Positions 41,319 to 48,562 of a stretch of 64,000 bases of DNA are shown piece by piece. This DNA is from Candidatus Rhodoferax mariagerensis. Its GTDB lineage: Bacteria > Pseudomonadota > Gammaproteobacteria > Burkholderiales > Burkholderiaceae_C. The stretch spans positions 33,532 through 97,531 of the forward strand of contig JADKAW010000022.1 in the NCBI GenBank assembly GCA_016719055.1, given 5' to 3'. The notes under the pieces were generated by a model. That model made no database searches, had not been told where the DNA came from, and saw only the letters and a program-made list of their open reading frames with translations. The translations under genes and the position numbers were made by a program. Each line of letters opens with the position of its first letter. The first letter of the stretch is position 1.

Positions 41319-41672
41319 ATGACCATTTGTGAGGTGTATGTGGGTGACCTGAAAGACCCAAAGTTCAAGTGGCAAGCTGGCAACTGGAACGGCAACCTGC
41401 CGGCCCGGCTGTCGCCTGTCTTTCCTGCCTTGCCAGGAAATTACAACCGGACTTACGAAGCCTGGGTGACCAAGGTCGGTGTCTTGTCGAAACAAGCCGA
41501 TTTTGGGGGCCAGGTGGCTAAAGTGACCAAGTTGCAAATTCTGGATTTCATTGCCTCAAGCTACACCCGAGAAGACTCGCCAGAGATGCAGGCGCGAATC
41601 CATGATCTGACCCAATTTGTGAACTCGCTGGACGAATGCCAACCCTTCGCGCTGGTGGCAACCGAGTGGTAA
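41319..41672 (+). CDS. hypothetical protein, first gene of an unknown three-gene cassette
   Basis: This 117-residue soluble protein reads MTICEVYVGDLKDPKFKWQ, PALPGNYNRTYEAWVTKVG and ends FALVATEW. I recognise no family. AAGGA nine bases before the ATG supports expression. The next gene starts 51 bases downstream and a nuclease-like gene follows, all on the plus strand, between a recombinase fragment and palindromic repeats. This suggests a transferred cassette. A role as an immunity, cofactor or structural component cannot be chosen from sequence. Confidence 0.65.
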   Translation: MTICEVYVGDLKDPKFKWQAGNWNGNLPARLSPVFPALPGNYNRTYEAWVTKVGVLSKQADFGGQVAKVTKLQILDFIASSYTREDSPEMQARIHDLTQFVNSLDECQPFALVATEW

Positions 41673-41723
41673 GAAACGAATCACTCCCATGAACATGGCG
41701 CATGCCAACCCAAGAAAAAAGCG

Positions 41724-42203
41724 ATGATGACATTTGTCCCACTTGACGAAATCCGCATCAACCGAAGTTTATGGACGGTACCCAGCGCCGAGCGCGCCTT
41801 GGACGGCTGGCTGGAGGGCAAACCGTCCGAGCAACAGACCCGCGTGGCCATTGCATCCGCTTTGGCCGCGCGTGCTATCTGGAAGCCAAGCGCACAAGGT
41901 CTGGAACTTGCCGCGCAACTCAAGGCCTTGATCGGATGGCGCATTCAAATTCAGTTTTGGAATCCCATCATGTCCATCTTGGAAGACGAGGGGCCATTTC
42001 CGTTGGACGGCGACTGTACCGACGTTTTGTTACTGCAAAGTGGCGACTTTCTTCAAGCCTACATCGCCCTGAGAAACGCCCAGGAAGTTCCCAATGCTGA
42101 TGGCTACAGCCCCTTGGGTTACCTACGATCCGTGGATGGTGTGGCGCATGGACTGGCCCCCTTGTCAGCCATCTACGCCATTTGGCCATTGGCAAAAAGC
42201 TGA
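41724..42203 (+). CDS. hypothetical protein, second gene of the cassette
   Basis: This 159-residue soluble protein begins MMTFVPLDEIRINRSLWTVPSAERALDGW and contains SAQGLELAAQLKALIGWRIQI, DGDCTDVLLLQSGDFLQAY and SVDGVAHGLAPLSAIYAIWP. No family is recognised. There are no membrane segments or metal motifs. It lies 16 bases upstream of the nuclease-like gene, so the two are very likely co-translated. No strong ribosome site precedes the ATG pair at 41724. Confidence 0.6.
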   Translation: MMTFVPLDEIRINRSLWTVPSAERALDGWLEGKPSEQQTRVAIASALAARAIWKPSAQGLELAAQLKALIGWRIQIQFWNPIMSILEDEGPFPLDGDCTDVLLLQSGDFLQAYIALRNAQEVPNADGYSPLGYLRSVDGVAHGLAPLSAIYAIWPLAKS

Positions 42204-42219
42204 CCAATCAAGGTGCCCC

Positions 42220-42855
42220 ATGACCAACCAACACAATGAGCTTGGCGCTTTGGCAGCAAAGCAACTTGACGGCAATGAAGTTTTTCGCTGTGGCGGCAAT
42301 GCCTTGCCACAGCGCGTGCTTGATTTTTGGCGCTGGGCTTACTCCAATCTGGCAGCCAACAATTTGCGCGGACACCTTGCAGAATTTCTTGTCGCATCGG
42401 ACTTGCACATTGCGCGTGGGGTCCGCATCGAGTGGGACGATTGTGACCTTCGCACGCAAGCCGGCAGCAATGGCATCAAGATCGAAGTCAAGTCTGCAGC
42501 CTATTTGCAGGCTTGGCGTCAATCCAGGCCATCGGTGATTTCTTTTGATATTGCCCCGTCACGGGCCTACAACGCCAAAATCAATTCAAGGGACAGCGTG
42601 GCCACTAGAAACGCCAAGGTGTATGTTTTTTGCTTGCTGGCCCATAAAGACAAGCCGACGCTTGATCCCACCAACCTCGACCAGTGGGAGTTTTATGTTC
42701 TTTCGACGCAAAGACTCACCGATGAATTGGGAAAGCAGAAAACACTGTCACTCAACCGACTCTTGCGCCTGGGTCCAAGGAAATGTCGATATGGTGAAAT
42801 TTCACAGGCTGTTGATGCGGTGCTGTTGGACGATACCAAGCCGGCGGTCGGCTGA
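42220..42855 (+). CDS. PD-(D/E)XK nuclease-like protein, third gene of the cassette
   Basis: This 211-residue protein shows a restriction-endonuclease-like pattern: an early Glu in NNLRGHLAEFLVASDL (about residue 54), an acidic strand in RIEWDDCDLRT (about 75) and the E-x-K motif in IKIEVKSAAYLQAW (about 90). It then continues ISFDIAPSRAY and YVFCLLAHKDKPTLDP. I recall similar stand-alone hypothetical proteins with the IEVKSAAYLQ string, but no assigned role. The ATG at 42220 is preferred over a longer reading that overlaps gene two. DNA cleavage is inference from the motif. Confidence 0.65.
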   Translation: MTNQHNELGALAAKQLDGNEVFRCGGNALPQRVLDFWRWAYSNLAANNLRGHLAEFLVASDLHIARGVRIEWDDCDLRTQAGSNGIKIEVKSAAYLQAWRQSRPSVISFDIAPSRAYNAKINSRDSVATRNAKVYVFCLLAHKDKPTLDPTNLDQWEFYVLSTQRLTDELGKQKTLSLNRLLRLGPRKCRYGEISQAVDAVLLDDTKPAVG

Positions 42856-42897
42856 TGTCTGTCGCTTGTGCACTGGGATGGCAATGTTGAGATCAAT

Positions 42898-42942
42898 TTA
42901 GTGCTGCAGCCCTTATCCTACCTGCGCTGCCAGCTCTTAATC
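42898..42942 (+). repeat. dispersed palindromic repeat, copy 9
   Basis: TTTAGTGCTGCAGCCCTTATCC, TACCTGCGCTGCCAGCTCTTAAT matches the forward consensus and closely resembles the copy at 41078. The two copies flank the three-gene cassette in the same orientation. Confidence 0.75.
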
Positions 42943-43144
42943 ATGAAGCAAATCAAGGCTGATTTGAGAAGGTCCAAACCTGGGCGTCTCGGCCCGACCT
43001 GCGGGTGAACCTGGTGCCTCAGGGCGACGATGCCAGATGCAGCCTAATTTCGTTGCGCCGCATGCACTACGGCATATACGACGATTTGCAGCGCGCATAA
43101 ACCGCCACCCCGGTCCAGGCCGGACCGGCGTCACGCCGCTTCGC

Positions 43145-43172
43145 CTGCATTCAAGTTAGATCTTGAATGCAG
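43145..43172. repeat. perfect 11-base inverted repeat
   Basis: CTGCATTCAAG (43145-43155) and CTTGAATGCAG (43162-43172) pair perfectly around TTAGAT. It is about 35 bases beyond the stop of the small membrane protein gene at 43208. Without a T-run it is not a standard terminator; an operator or element end is possible. Confidence 0.5.
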
Positions 43173-43207
43173 AGGTTTGGACGAGGAGAAAAAGACGACA
43201 CCGACAT

Positions 43208-43420
43208 CTATGGGCTCGTAAAGAAACCGATCCCCACGAGCGTTAACAGAGTCAAACCCATCACGATCAGGGTAAAGCCAAGGATCGTTGAAGCCTTGTA
43301 CATGGCGGGTGAAGGGGCATCAACCAGATGTTTTTCAAGCTCACCAGATTCAAGAAGACGCTTGTACTGCAGCGGATGATCGTGTTTGAGGTCATCCAGC
43401 GTGACCGTACCCGTGAACAT
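43208..43420 (-). CDS. small single-span membrane protein, unknown function
   Basis: This 70-residue protein has a soluble N-terminal half (MFTGTVTLDDLKHDHPLQYKRLL, LEKHLVDAPSP) and one C-terminal membrane helix (ILGFTLIVMGLTLLTLVGIGFF). GGAG six bases before the ATG at 43420 fixes the start; an upstream extension would be derived from a duplicated fragment. I do not recognise a family, though the pattern suggests an inner-membrane tail-anchored accessory protein. Confidence 0.6.
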   Translation of the reverse strand: MFTGTVTLDDLKHDHPLQYKRLLESGELEKHLVDAPSPAMYKASTILGFTLIVMGLTLLTLVGIGFFTSP

Positions 43421-43500
43421 GACGCGCTCCAGCGGGAACTTGCCCGGACGGAAATGATTGTTGAAAAAAAGCACCGTAAACAGAAACACGATGCAGAACT

Positions 43501-43603
43501 GCCTCAAAAAAAGGTCTGCGCCTGATCGAGTTGTGTGGTGGGGATTTCAAATCAGATCAGCGCGTTTTTCGTCGATCATTCCTGATGTATTGAAGAGGGG
43601 CCG
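43501..43603 (-). pseudogene. duplicated, decayed 5' end of the VOC gene
   Basis: This segment matches 38211-38311 at most positions, for example GATCGAGTTG..GTGGTGGGGATTTCAAA and ATTCCTG.TGTATTGAAGAG. It corresponds to the first roughly 24 codons of the VOC gene and its upstream region, but the ATG has become ACG and the rest of the gene is missing. It is a relic of a partial duplication. Confidence 0.65.
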
Positions 43604-43706
43604 GTGAACGCACTGAAATCAAATTTTCCAGTCAGGGTCGTTACGCAGGCGTGGGCAGACCCTTGCCATGGTTGACTTCCTGCCAGAAAGTAATAACCGG
43701 GCTGGG

Positions 43707-45458
43707 TCAAAAAGTTTCCCAGTCCGAGTCGCTGGTCGCCGTTGAAGATGAGGCAGATGGCGCAGCCAATGGTGTTGGTGTTTTGGGTTTGGGTGCTGGT
43801 CGGCTCGGTGCAGCCGTTTTTGCGCGTGCAGCGGCACCTTTGGGCACACCACCAGCGCGCCGGTCAGCACCCTTGAAGTTGCTCACCTGGGGCGGGTGCG
43901 AGCGCACTGCTGCTGTCGGTATCGCAAAGTGGGTGCTGTCACCAGCCCCCAGCTTGAACACTGCCACGGTTTGCACCAGCTCTTGTGCCTGGCTCTTCAG
44001 GCTGTTGGCCGCTGCCGCCATTTGTTCCACCAGAGCGGCGTTTTGCTGGGTCACCTGATCCATCTGCGTGACGGCTTCTCCCACCTGGCTGACACCCTGG
44101 CTTTGTTCGTTGCTGGCGGAGCTGATTTCACCCATGATGTCGGTGACACGTTTGATGCTGGTCACCACCTCCTGCATGGTGGTGCCGGCCTGGTCCACCA
44201 GCGCTGTGCCTTGCTCCACTCGCCCCACACTGGCGCTGATCAGGGCCTTGATTTCCTTGGCCGCCTCGGCACTGCGTCCGGCCAGGGACCGCACCTCACT
44301 GGCCACCACGGCAAAGCCACGACCCTGCTCACCCGCGCGGGCGGCTTCCACTGCCGCGTTCAGCGCCAGGATGTTGGTCTGAAAAGCAATGCCGTCAATC
44401 ACACTGATGATGTCGGCAATCTTGCGGCTGGCCTCATTGATGCCTTTCATGGTTTCAACCACTTGGGCGACCACTTCGCCACCTTGCACCGCTACGGCGC
44501 TGGCACTCATGGCCAGCTGGTTGGCCTTGGCGGCGTTGTCGGCATTCCGTTTCACGGTGGAAGACAAATCTTCCATGCTGGCCGCGGTTTGCTCCAGGGC
44601 GCTGGCCTGCGACTCTGTGCGGGCGCTCAGGTCGCTATCGCCTTGGGCGATTTCGGCGCTGGCGGTGGCCACGGACTCGCTGCCGTGGCGCACGCGGGCC
44701 ACCACGACTGAGAGGCTGGTTTGCATGTCGCTGAGGGCTCGCATCAATCGGCCAATTTCGTCCTGGCTGCGCACCACAAAGGCATGCGACATGTCGCCGC
44801 TGGCAATCTGCTCGGTCACCCTGATGGCTTCATGCAGCGGCTGCAAAATGGCGCGCCGTATGGCCCAATAACCGAAGCTACCTGCCAGCAAGGCCAGCAC
44901 CAGCACCGCCAGCACCGTATTGATGATCTGGCTATTGACCCGGTTGGTGGCCGCAATGTCCACCTTTTTCTGCGCCATTAAGGCCATCAGCGCCAAGCGC
45001 GTGGCGGTAAATTTTGTGGCGGCATCCGTTTTCATGTTGTCGGTGGCTTTTTCGTAGTCACCTGCCCTGGCAAGGTCTATGGTTTGCTTGCTGCTGTCTT
45101 GGTAGGCTTTCCAGGCCTGGCTGAATTTGTCAGCCAGTAGTTTTTCACTTTCCAGCGCGCCAGCCAGGTAGGTCTTCCAGGACGCGTTCAGATCTGTGCT
45201 GGCCTGGTCTGCCAGTTTGAAAGGGGCCTCGGCCTCGCTGGCGGCACTCTCGCCCATGGCCTGCAGGATGCTGCCACGGCGCAGGTGCAGGCTGTCCATG
45301 ACTTCGTTGAGGCCCACCATGGCTGTGACATCGCGTTCGTAGTCGTGCGTCACGCTGGCAATACCGCGCACGCCCATCAGGCCTGTGACCAGCAGGGCAA
45401 GCAGCAAGCCGCCCGCCAGCAACATCAGCCTGAAGTTGATTGTGATTCGTTCAAACAT
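43707..45458 (-). CDS. methyl-accepting chemotaxis protein
   Basis: This 583-residue inner-membrane chemoreceptor has a first membrane segment at residues 11-32, a four-helix periplasmic sensor (33-185), a second segment (about 186-206), a HAMP domain (210-262) and a signalling coiled coil with the hairpin tip NILALNAAVEAARAGEQGRGFAVVA. A Pro/Ala-rich tail ends in the pentapeptide DWETF, a CheR/CheB tether. It lies 118 bases downstream of a PstS-like binding-protein gene on the same strand, which may supply its ligand. Confidence 0.93.
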   Translation of the reverse strand: MFERITINFRLMLLAGGLLLALLVTGLMGVRGIASVTHDYERDVTAMVGLNEVMDSLHLRRGSILQAMGESAASEAEAPFKLADQASTDLNASWKTYLAGALESEKLLADKFSQAWKAYQDSSKQTIDLARAGDYEKATDNMKTDAATKFTATRLALMALMAQKKVDIAATNRVNSQIINTVLAVLVLALLAGSFGYWAIRRAILQPLHEAIRVTEQIASGDMSHAFVVRSQDEIGRLMRALSDMQTSLSVVVARVRHGSESVATASAEIAQGDSDLSARTESQASALEQTAASMEDLSSTVKRNADNAAKANQLAMSASAVAVQGGEVVAQVVETMKGINEASRKIADIISVIDGIAFQTNILALNAAVEAARAGEQGRGFAVVASEVRSLAGRSAEAAKEIKALISASVGRVEQGTALVDQAGTTMQEVVTSIKRVTDIMGEISSASNEQSQGVSQVGEAVTQMDQVTQQNAALVEQMAAAANSLKSQAQELVQTVAVFKLGAGDSTHFAIPTAAVRSHPPQVSNFKGADRRAGGVPKGAAARAKTAAPSRPAPKPKTPTPLAAPSASSSTATSDSDWETF

Positions 45459-45576
45459 GGAACACCTCTTTTATAGCGGGCGCGCATTCTGGGTGTGGCG
45501 CGCCGCCAACAGCGCCATACCCGGTTGAGGCAAATAACCTAGAGGGTTGGTCATTGCCACAGTACCGATTTCCGCC

Positions 45577-46347
45577 TTAGTTCTTCTTAAGCAGGTCGGC
45601 TACTTTTTTGGCGTTACCGGTGGGCTGTCCCACGGTGATCAGGCCCATGGGGCGCACCATGGACGGGCTCTTGATCATCTTGGCATCGCCGGGGGCGGCC
45701 TTCATGTGGACATTGGCTGCAGCACCAAAACCACCGGGCGTGCGTGACACCCAGGTGATGACTTCCTTGGGCGAGCGCACCTCGGTGGTGCCTTTCACAT
45801 AGTCTGCACCATCCATCATGGCCTTCTTGAAAAACTGGCCCGGTGCCAGCGAGGGCTCGGTGGCCACGACCTTGATCGGCAGATCAGCCCCCCCGACGTC
45901 TTTCCAGTTGGTGATCTTGCCGGTGCCGATGTCCATGAGCTGGGCCTTGGTCAAAGCCGTCACCGGGTTGCTTTTGTGAACAATCACCACCAGTTCGTCT
46001 TCGCCAATCTTGGTGTACACCAGGTTGGCCGGCGCGGTGACGTCGCGGTTTTCTGCCTTGGCGGCTTTTTTGGCAGCACCGACGGAGTCCTCCAGCGTGT
46101 CGCCCACGGTGGCCATGCTGACCTTGCCATCAATCAGCGCAAGTGTGCCGCGGCCCGTGCCGACGCCGTTGAATTTGATATCGACCCCCGCTGCCTTGAT
46201 GTCGGCCAGGCGGGGTTCGATCACATCAGCCCAGGGGGTTGTGCCGCCGGAAATTTCGAGCGTTTGCGCACTCACAGACCCTGTCATGCCCGACAGCGCC
46301 AGAAGGGCCGAAATCACCAGTGTGGAGCGGATTGCGTTCATTTTCAT
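45577..46347 (-). CDS. PstS-like periplasmic solute-binding protein
   Basis: This 256-residue exported protein has a signal peptide cleaved near SVSAQ, then LEISGGTTPWADVIEPRL, GKVSMATVGDTLEDSV and VIVHKSNPVTALTKAQLMDIGTGKITNWKDVGG. The last is the recognisable strand-helix unit of PstS-type phosphate-binding proteins. No pstCAB transporter genes follow; a chemoreceptor gene does. The AGGACCT ribosome site supports the ATG at 46347 and rules out an upstream reading. The ligand (phosphate or another oxyanion) is not certain. Confidence 0.8.
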   Translation of the reverse strand: MKMNAIRSTLVISALLALSGMTGSVSAQTLEISGGTTPWADVIEPRLADIKAAGVDIKFNGVGTGRGTLALIDGKVSMATVGDTLEDSVGAAKKAAKAENRDVTAPANLVYTKIGEDELVVIVHKSNPVTALTKAQLMDIGTGKITNWKDVGGADLPIKVVATEPSLAPGQFFKKAMMDGADYVKGTTEVRSPKEVITWVSRTPGGFGAAANVHMKAAPGDAKMIKSPSMVRPMGLITVGQPTGNAKKVADLLKKN

Positions 46348-46678
46348 TTCAGAGGTCCTTTTCAAGGGTTGAGGGAAAAATATGCAGCTTGGGTTTTTTG
46401 GCTGCAGCGGCAAAGTAGACCCCCACATGGGTCACTGAGATTGGTAAATACCAAGGTTAGGCCATCTGTCTTTCAAATTCACGCGGATTCAAAAAAAAAT
46501 TCACAGTAATTTGTTCTATGTCAATATTTTGAAAATTTTCTGTCGAGTGGCAACGCACGCTGGCCAGCATTTCAACCCCGCCCGGTCAGTTTTGGCCAGA
46601 CAGGTGCACTCTGTCGCGTTGTCCATCCGGCTCGCCCTAGAATTTCACAGAAGCAAACTGGCATTGTTCGGAGCGGTG
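46348..46678. other. divergent intergenic region
   Basis: These 331 bases separate the PstS-like gene from the GyrI-like gene. They contain an AT-rich centre (46485-46545) suited to promoters and two small palindromes (TGCAGC/GCTGCA at 46383-46406; GACCC/GGGTC at 46418-46433). I see no gene and no convincing PHO box. Confidence 0.4.
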
Positions 46679-47305
46679 ATGGACAAAATTGACCTCAAAC
46701 TCAACATGAAGCACTTGTATCAGGCCAATTCCAAGGCCGTGGTGCAGGTGGATGTGCCCGCGTTGAACTTCCTGATGATCGACGGCATCGGTGACCCCAA
46801 CACCTCGCCCGCTTACGCCCAAGCGGTTGAAGCCTTGTTTTCCGTGTCCTTTGCGGCCAAGTTTCTGGTCAAAAAAGGGCCGCAGGCGCTGGACTACGCC
46901 GTGATGCCACTTGAAGGGCTTTGGTGGGCCGACGACATGACGGTGTTTGCCAGTGCCGACAAGTCAAAGTGGCAGTGGACGATGATGATTTTGCAGCCCC
47001 ACTTTGTCAGCGGCGACACCATTGACCGCGCCTTGGCCGAGACTCAAAAAAAGAAAAACCTGCCAGCCGTTGACAGGCTGCGCCTGGAAGAATTTCATGA
47101 AGGCCCTTGCGCCCAGTTGTTACACGTTGGCCCATTTTCTGACGAGGGCCCAAGCATTGCCCGCTTGCATGACTTCATCGACGCCAGATCCAGCCGCACC
47201 GGCAAGCATCACGAAATTTACCTGAGCGATATCCGCAAAGCGGCCCCAGAAAAATGGAAAACCATCATCCGCCAACCCATGCGCTCAGTAGCCGGTGCGC
47301 CTTGA
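46679..47305 (+). CDS. GyrI-like small-molecule-binding protein
   Basis: This 208-residue cytoplasmic protein reads ALNFLMIDGIGDPNTSPAYAQAVEALFSVSF, DYAVMPLEGLWW and LEEFHEGPCAQLLHVGPFSDEGPSI, ending with HHEIYLSDIRKAAPEKWKTIIRQP. This is the stand-alone GyrI/Rob-C fold that binds hydrophobic cations. GGAG nine bases upstream supports the ATG at 46679. It is followed by two more small soluble proteins on the same strand, possibly one transcript. Confidence 0.85.
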   Translation: MDKIDLKLNMKHLYQANSKAVVQVDVPALNFLMIDGIGDPNTSPAYAQAVEALFSVSFAAKFLVKKGPQALDYAVMPLEGLWWADDMTVFASADKSKWQWTMMILQPHFVSGDTIDRALAETQKKKNLPAVDRLRLEEFHEGPCAQLLHVGPFSDEGPSIARLHDFIDARSSRTGKHHEIYLSDIRKAAPEKWKTIIRQPMRSVAGAP

Positions 47306-47345
47306 TGGAAAACAAACCCAACAACACCATGACAGAGGAATCACC

Positions 47346-47717
47346 ATGACCACCCCACGCGTCGCCAATTTGCTGGAAGACATTCGCCGGCTCAGTGAAG
47401 ACCGTTTTGCATTGGTGCAAGCGCTGCGCCAGCTTGTGCTGGATTTGGACCCGGGCGTTTCTGAGGAGGTCAAATACGGCGGCTTGCTGTTTTCGGCGGG
47501 CAAGCCTTTTTGCGGGGTTTTTGCCTACGCCAAGCATGTGTCGCTGGAGTTTGGTGACGGTGCAGCGCTGCCTGACGATCACAAGGTACTGGAAGGTGAG
47601 GGCAAACTGCGCCGCCATATCAAGCTCTGCGCGCTCGATGACGTTGAACAAAAACACGTGCTGCATTACATGACGCTGGCGCTGCGCGCCCTTGACGGCA
47701 AATCCAAGCATGGCTGA
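47346..47717 (+). CDS. DUF1801-family protein
   Basis: This 123-residue protein has the DUF1801/YdhG-like pattern: LVQALRQLVLDLDPGVSEEVKYGGLLFSAGKPFCGVFAYAKHVSLEF and GKLRRHIKL. The fold resembles frataxin-like or iron-chaperone-like small proteins, but its role is unknown. GAGGAA precedes the ATG at 47346. Its stop overlaps the next gene's start by eight bases, so the two are co-translated. Confidence 0.8.
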   Translation: MTTPRVANLLEDIRRLSEDRFALVQALRQLVLDLDPGVSEEVKYGGLLFSAGKPFCGVFAYAKHVSLEFGDGAALPDDHKVLEGEGKLRRHIKLCALDDVEQKHVLHYMTLALRALDGKSKHG

Positions 47718-48219
47718 GTCCGGCATTAATCAACAGTTAGCCAGCATGACCCCCGCGGATTTCACCGATGAAATCTGCCGCCGCTTTGCGGGTGTCGTGC
47801 CCAAGGCCAGTTGGGGCGAAACCGCGCTGTTTTACAACCCCGGCCAATTGCTGGCCCATGGCGTGTACTTTTGCACCCTCAAGCAGCATGACGGCGACAA
47901 CGACAAGGCCTCGGCACTGAACCGCACCGGTGTGTTCAGAGTCGCCATTGGTCTTGCCCCAGCCAGCTACGTCAAGCTTTTTGGCGCAAAACCTGCCCGA
48001 CCGCTTAAAGGCGGCTGTGTGGCCACCGGTCATGATTTCACTGCCTTGAATGTGCTGATGCCACACCCGGTGTACGCCTGGATGGGCTGGGCACAGGTTC
48101 TGAATCCCAGTCGGGAACGGTTTGATGAGATCTTGTCGCTGATCGCCGAAGCCCATGCACAGGCGGTGGACAAGTTCAACAAAAAAACAGCGGTCAAGCC
48201 CGCCAAAGGCGGCGCCTGA
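47710..48219 (+). CDS. DUF6194-like protein
   Basis: This 169-residue soluble protein reads DFTDEICRRFAGVVPKASWGETALFYNPG, ALNRTGVFRVAIGLAPASYVKLFG and DFTALNVLMPHPVYAWMGWAQVLNPS. I associate this with a family annotated as DUF6194 of unknown function; the number is from memory. The ATG at 47710 lies within the end of the DUF1801 gene. It ends with a Lys/Ala-rich tail. Confidence 0.7.
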   Translation: MAESGINQQLASMTPADFTDEICRRFAGVVPKASWGETALFYNPGQLLAHGVYFCTLKQHDGDNDKASALNRTGVFRVAIGLAPASYVKLFGAKPARPLKGGCVATGHDFTALNVLMPHPVYAWMGWAQVLNPSRERFDEILSLIAEAHAQAVDKFNKKTAVKPAKGGA

Positions 48220-48230
48220 CAGGGCTGGAG

Positions 48231-48500
48231 ATGTTATGGCCCGAGGTTGATCCAATCATTCAGCAACACCATAAATTGCGCACTTACTCTGGGCCCTGCG
48301 AGGCGTCTGTGGATACCTTTCGGCGTGCTGATCTGGTGGACCTGTCGCTGGGCTTGATTCGCGCGGGCCTGAATCCAGCGTTTATCCAGGCCGTGCGCGC
48401 GCAGTTTCCCAATGCCCATTTCCATGCGCGACTGGTGGCGTTTACCGGCCGGCAGTTGCTTCGCACGCCGCTCAATCCCTTGCCGATGATGCGTTGGTAG
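48231..48500 (+). pseudogene. C-terminal portion of an HD-domain hydrolase
   Basis: The 89-residue reading (VDPIIQQHHKLRTYSGPCEASVDTFRRADLVDLSLGLIRAGLNP and on to LLRTPLNPLPMMRW) matches the C-terminal half of HD-domain phosphohydrolase-like proteins as I recall them. The N-terminal half with the first His and HD pair is missing; an ATG happens to fit at 48231. It is therefore probably a truncated gene, though translation of the piece cannot be excluded. A second, more decayed copy of its end lies at 38363-38546. Confidence 0.6.
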
Positions 48501-48523
48501 GTGCACGTTGCCAGGGGTGCTTC

Positions 48524-48562
48524 AAAACCAATAGTTGGCTACGCTTATTGAATAAGGGCTAG
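48524..48562 (-). repeat. dispersed palindromic repeat, copy 10, left part (interrupted)
   Basis: AATAGTTGGCTACGCTTATTGAATAAGGGCTAG is the left two thirds of a reverse-form repeat. It stops at CTAG, where the IS1182-type relic begins. The right remainder is CTAGAAGGCTTTTTTATAG from 49872. Joined, they resemble the copy at 5921-5970 closely. Confidence 0.8.

Larger units (their letters stand above)
42856..43207. other. intergenic region with repeat and inverted repeat
   Basis: These 352 bases follow the cassette. They hold a palindromic repeat copy (42898-42942) and an 11-base perfect inverted repeat (43145-43172). Between them is a short frame reading VQTWASRPDLRVNLVPQGDD to LQRA that looks like the tail of a lost gene. 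No complete gene is visible. Confidence 0.5.

Noticed and set aside
42950..43100. A short frame ending LRRMHYGIYDDLQRA
   Set aside because: It has no start codon with a ribosome site and no recognisable family; it may be the tail of a lost gene but cannot be named.
43421..43507. An upstream extension of the small membrane protein with a hydrophobic start
   Set aside because: The extension overlaps the duplicated VOC fragment, and the ATG at 43420 has a well-placed GGAG.
46440..46480. A PHO-box-like CTGTCTTTCAAATTCAC upstream of the PstS-like gene
   Set aside because: It matches only part of the known box and the second repeat is missing.
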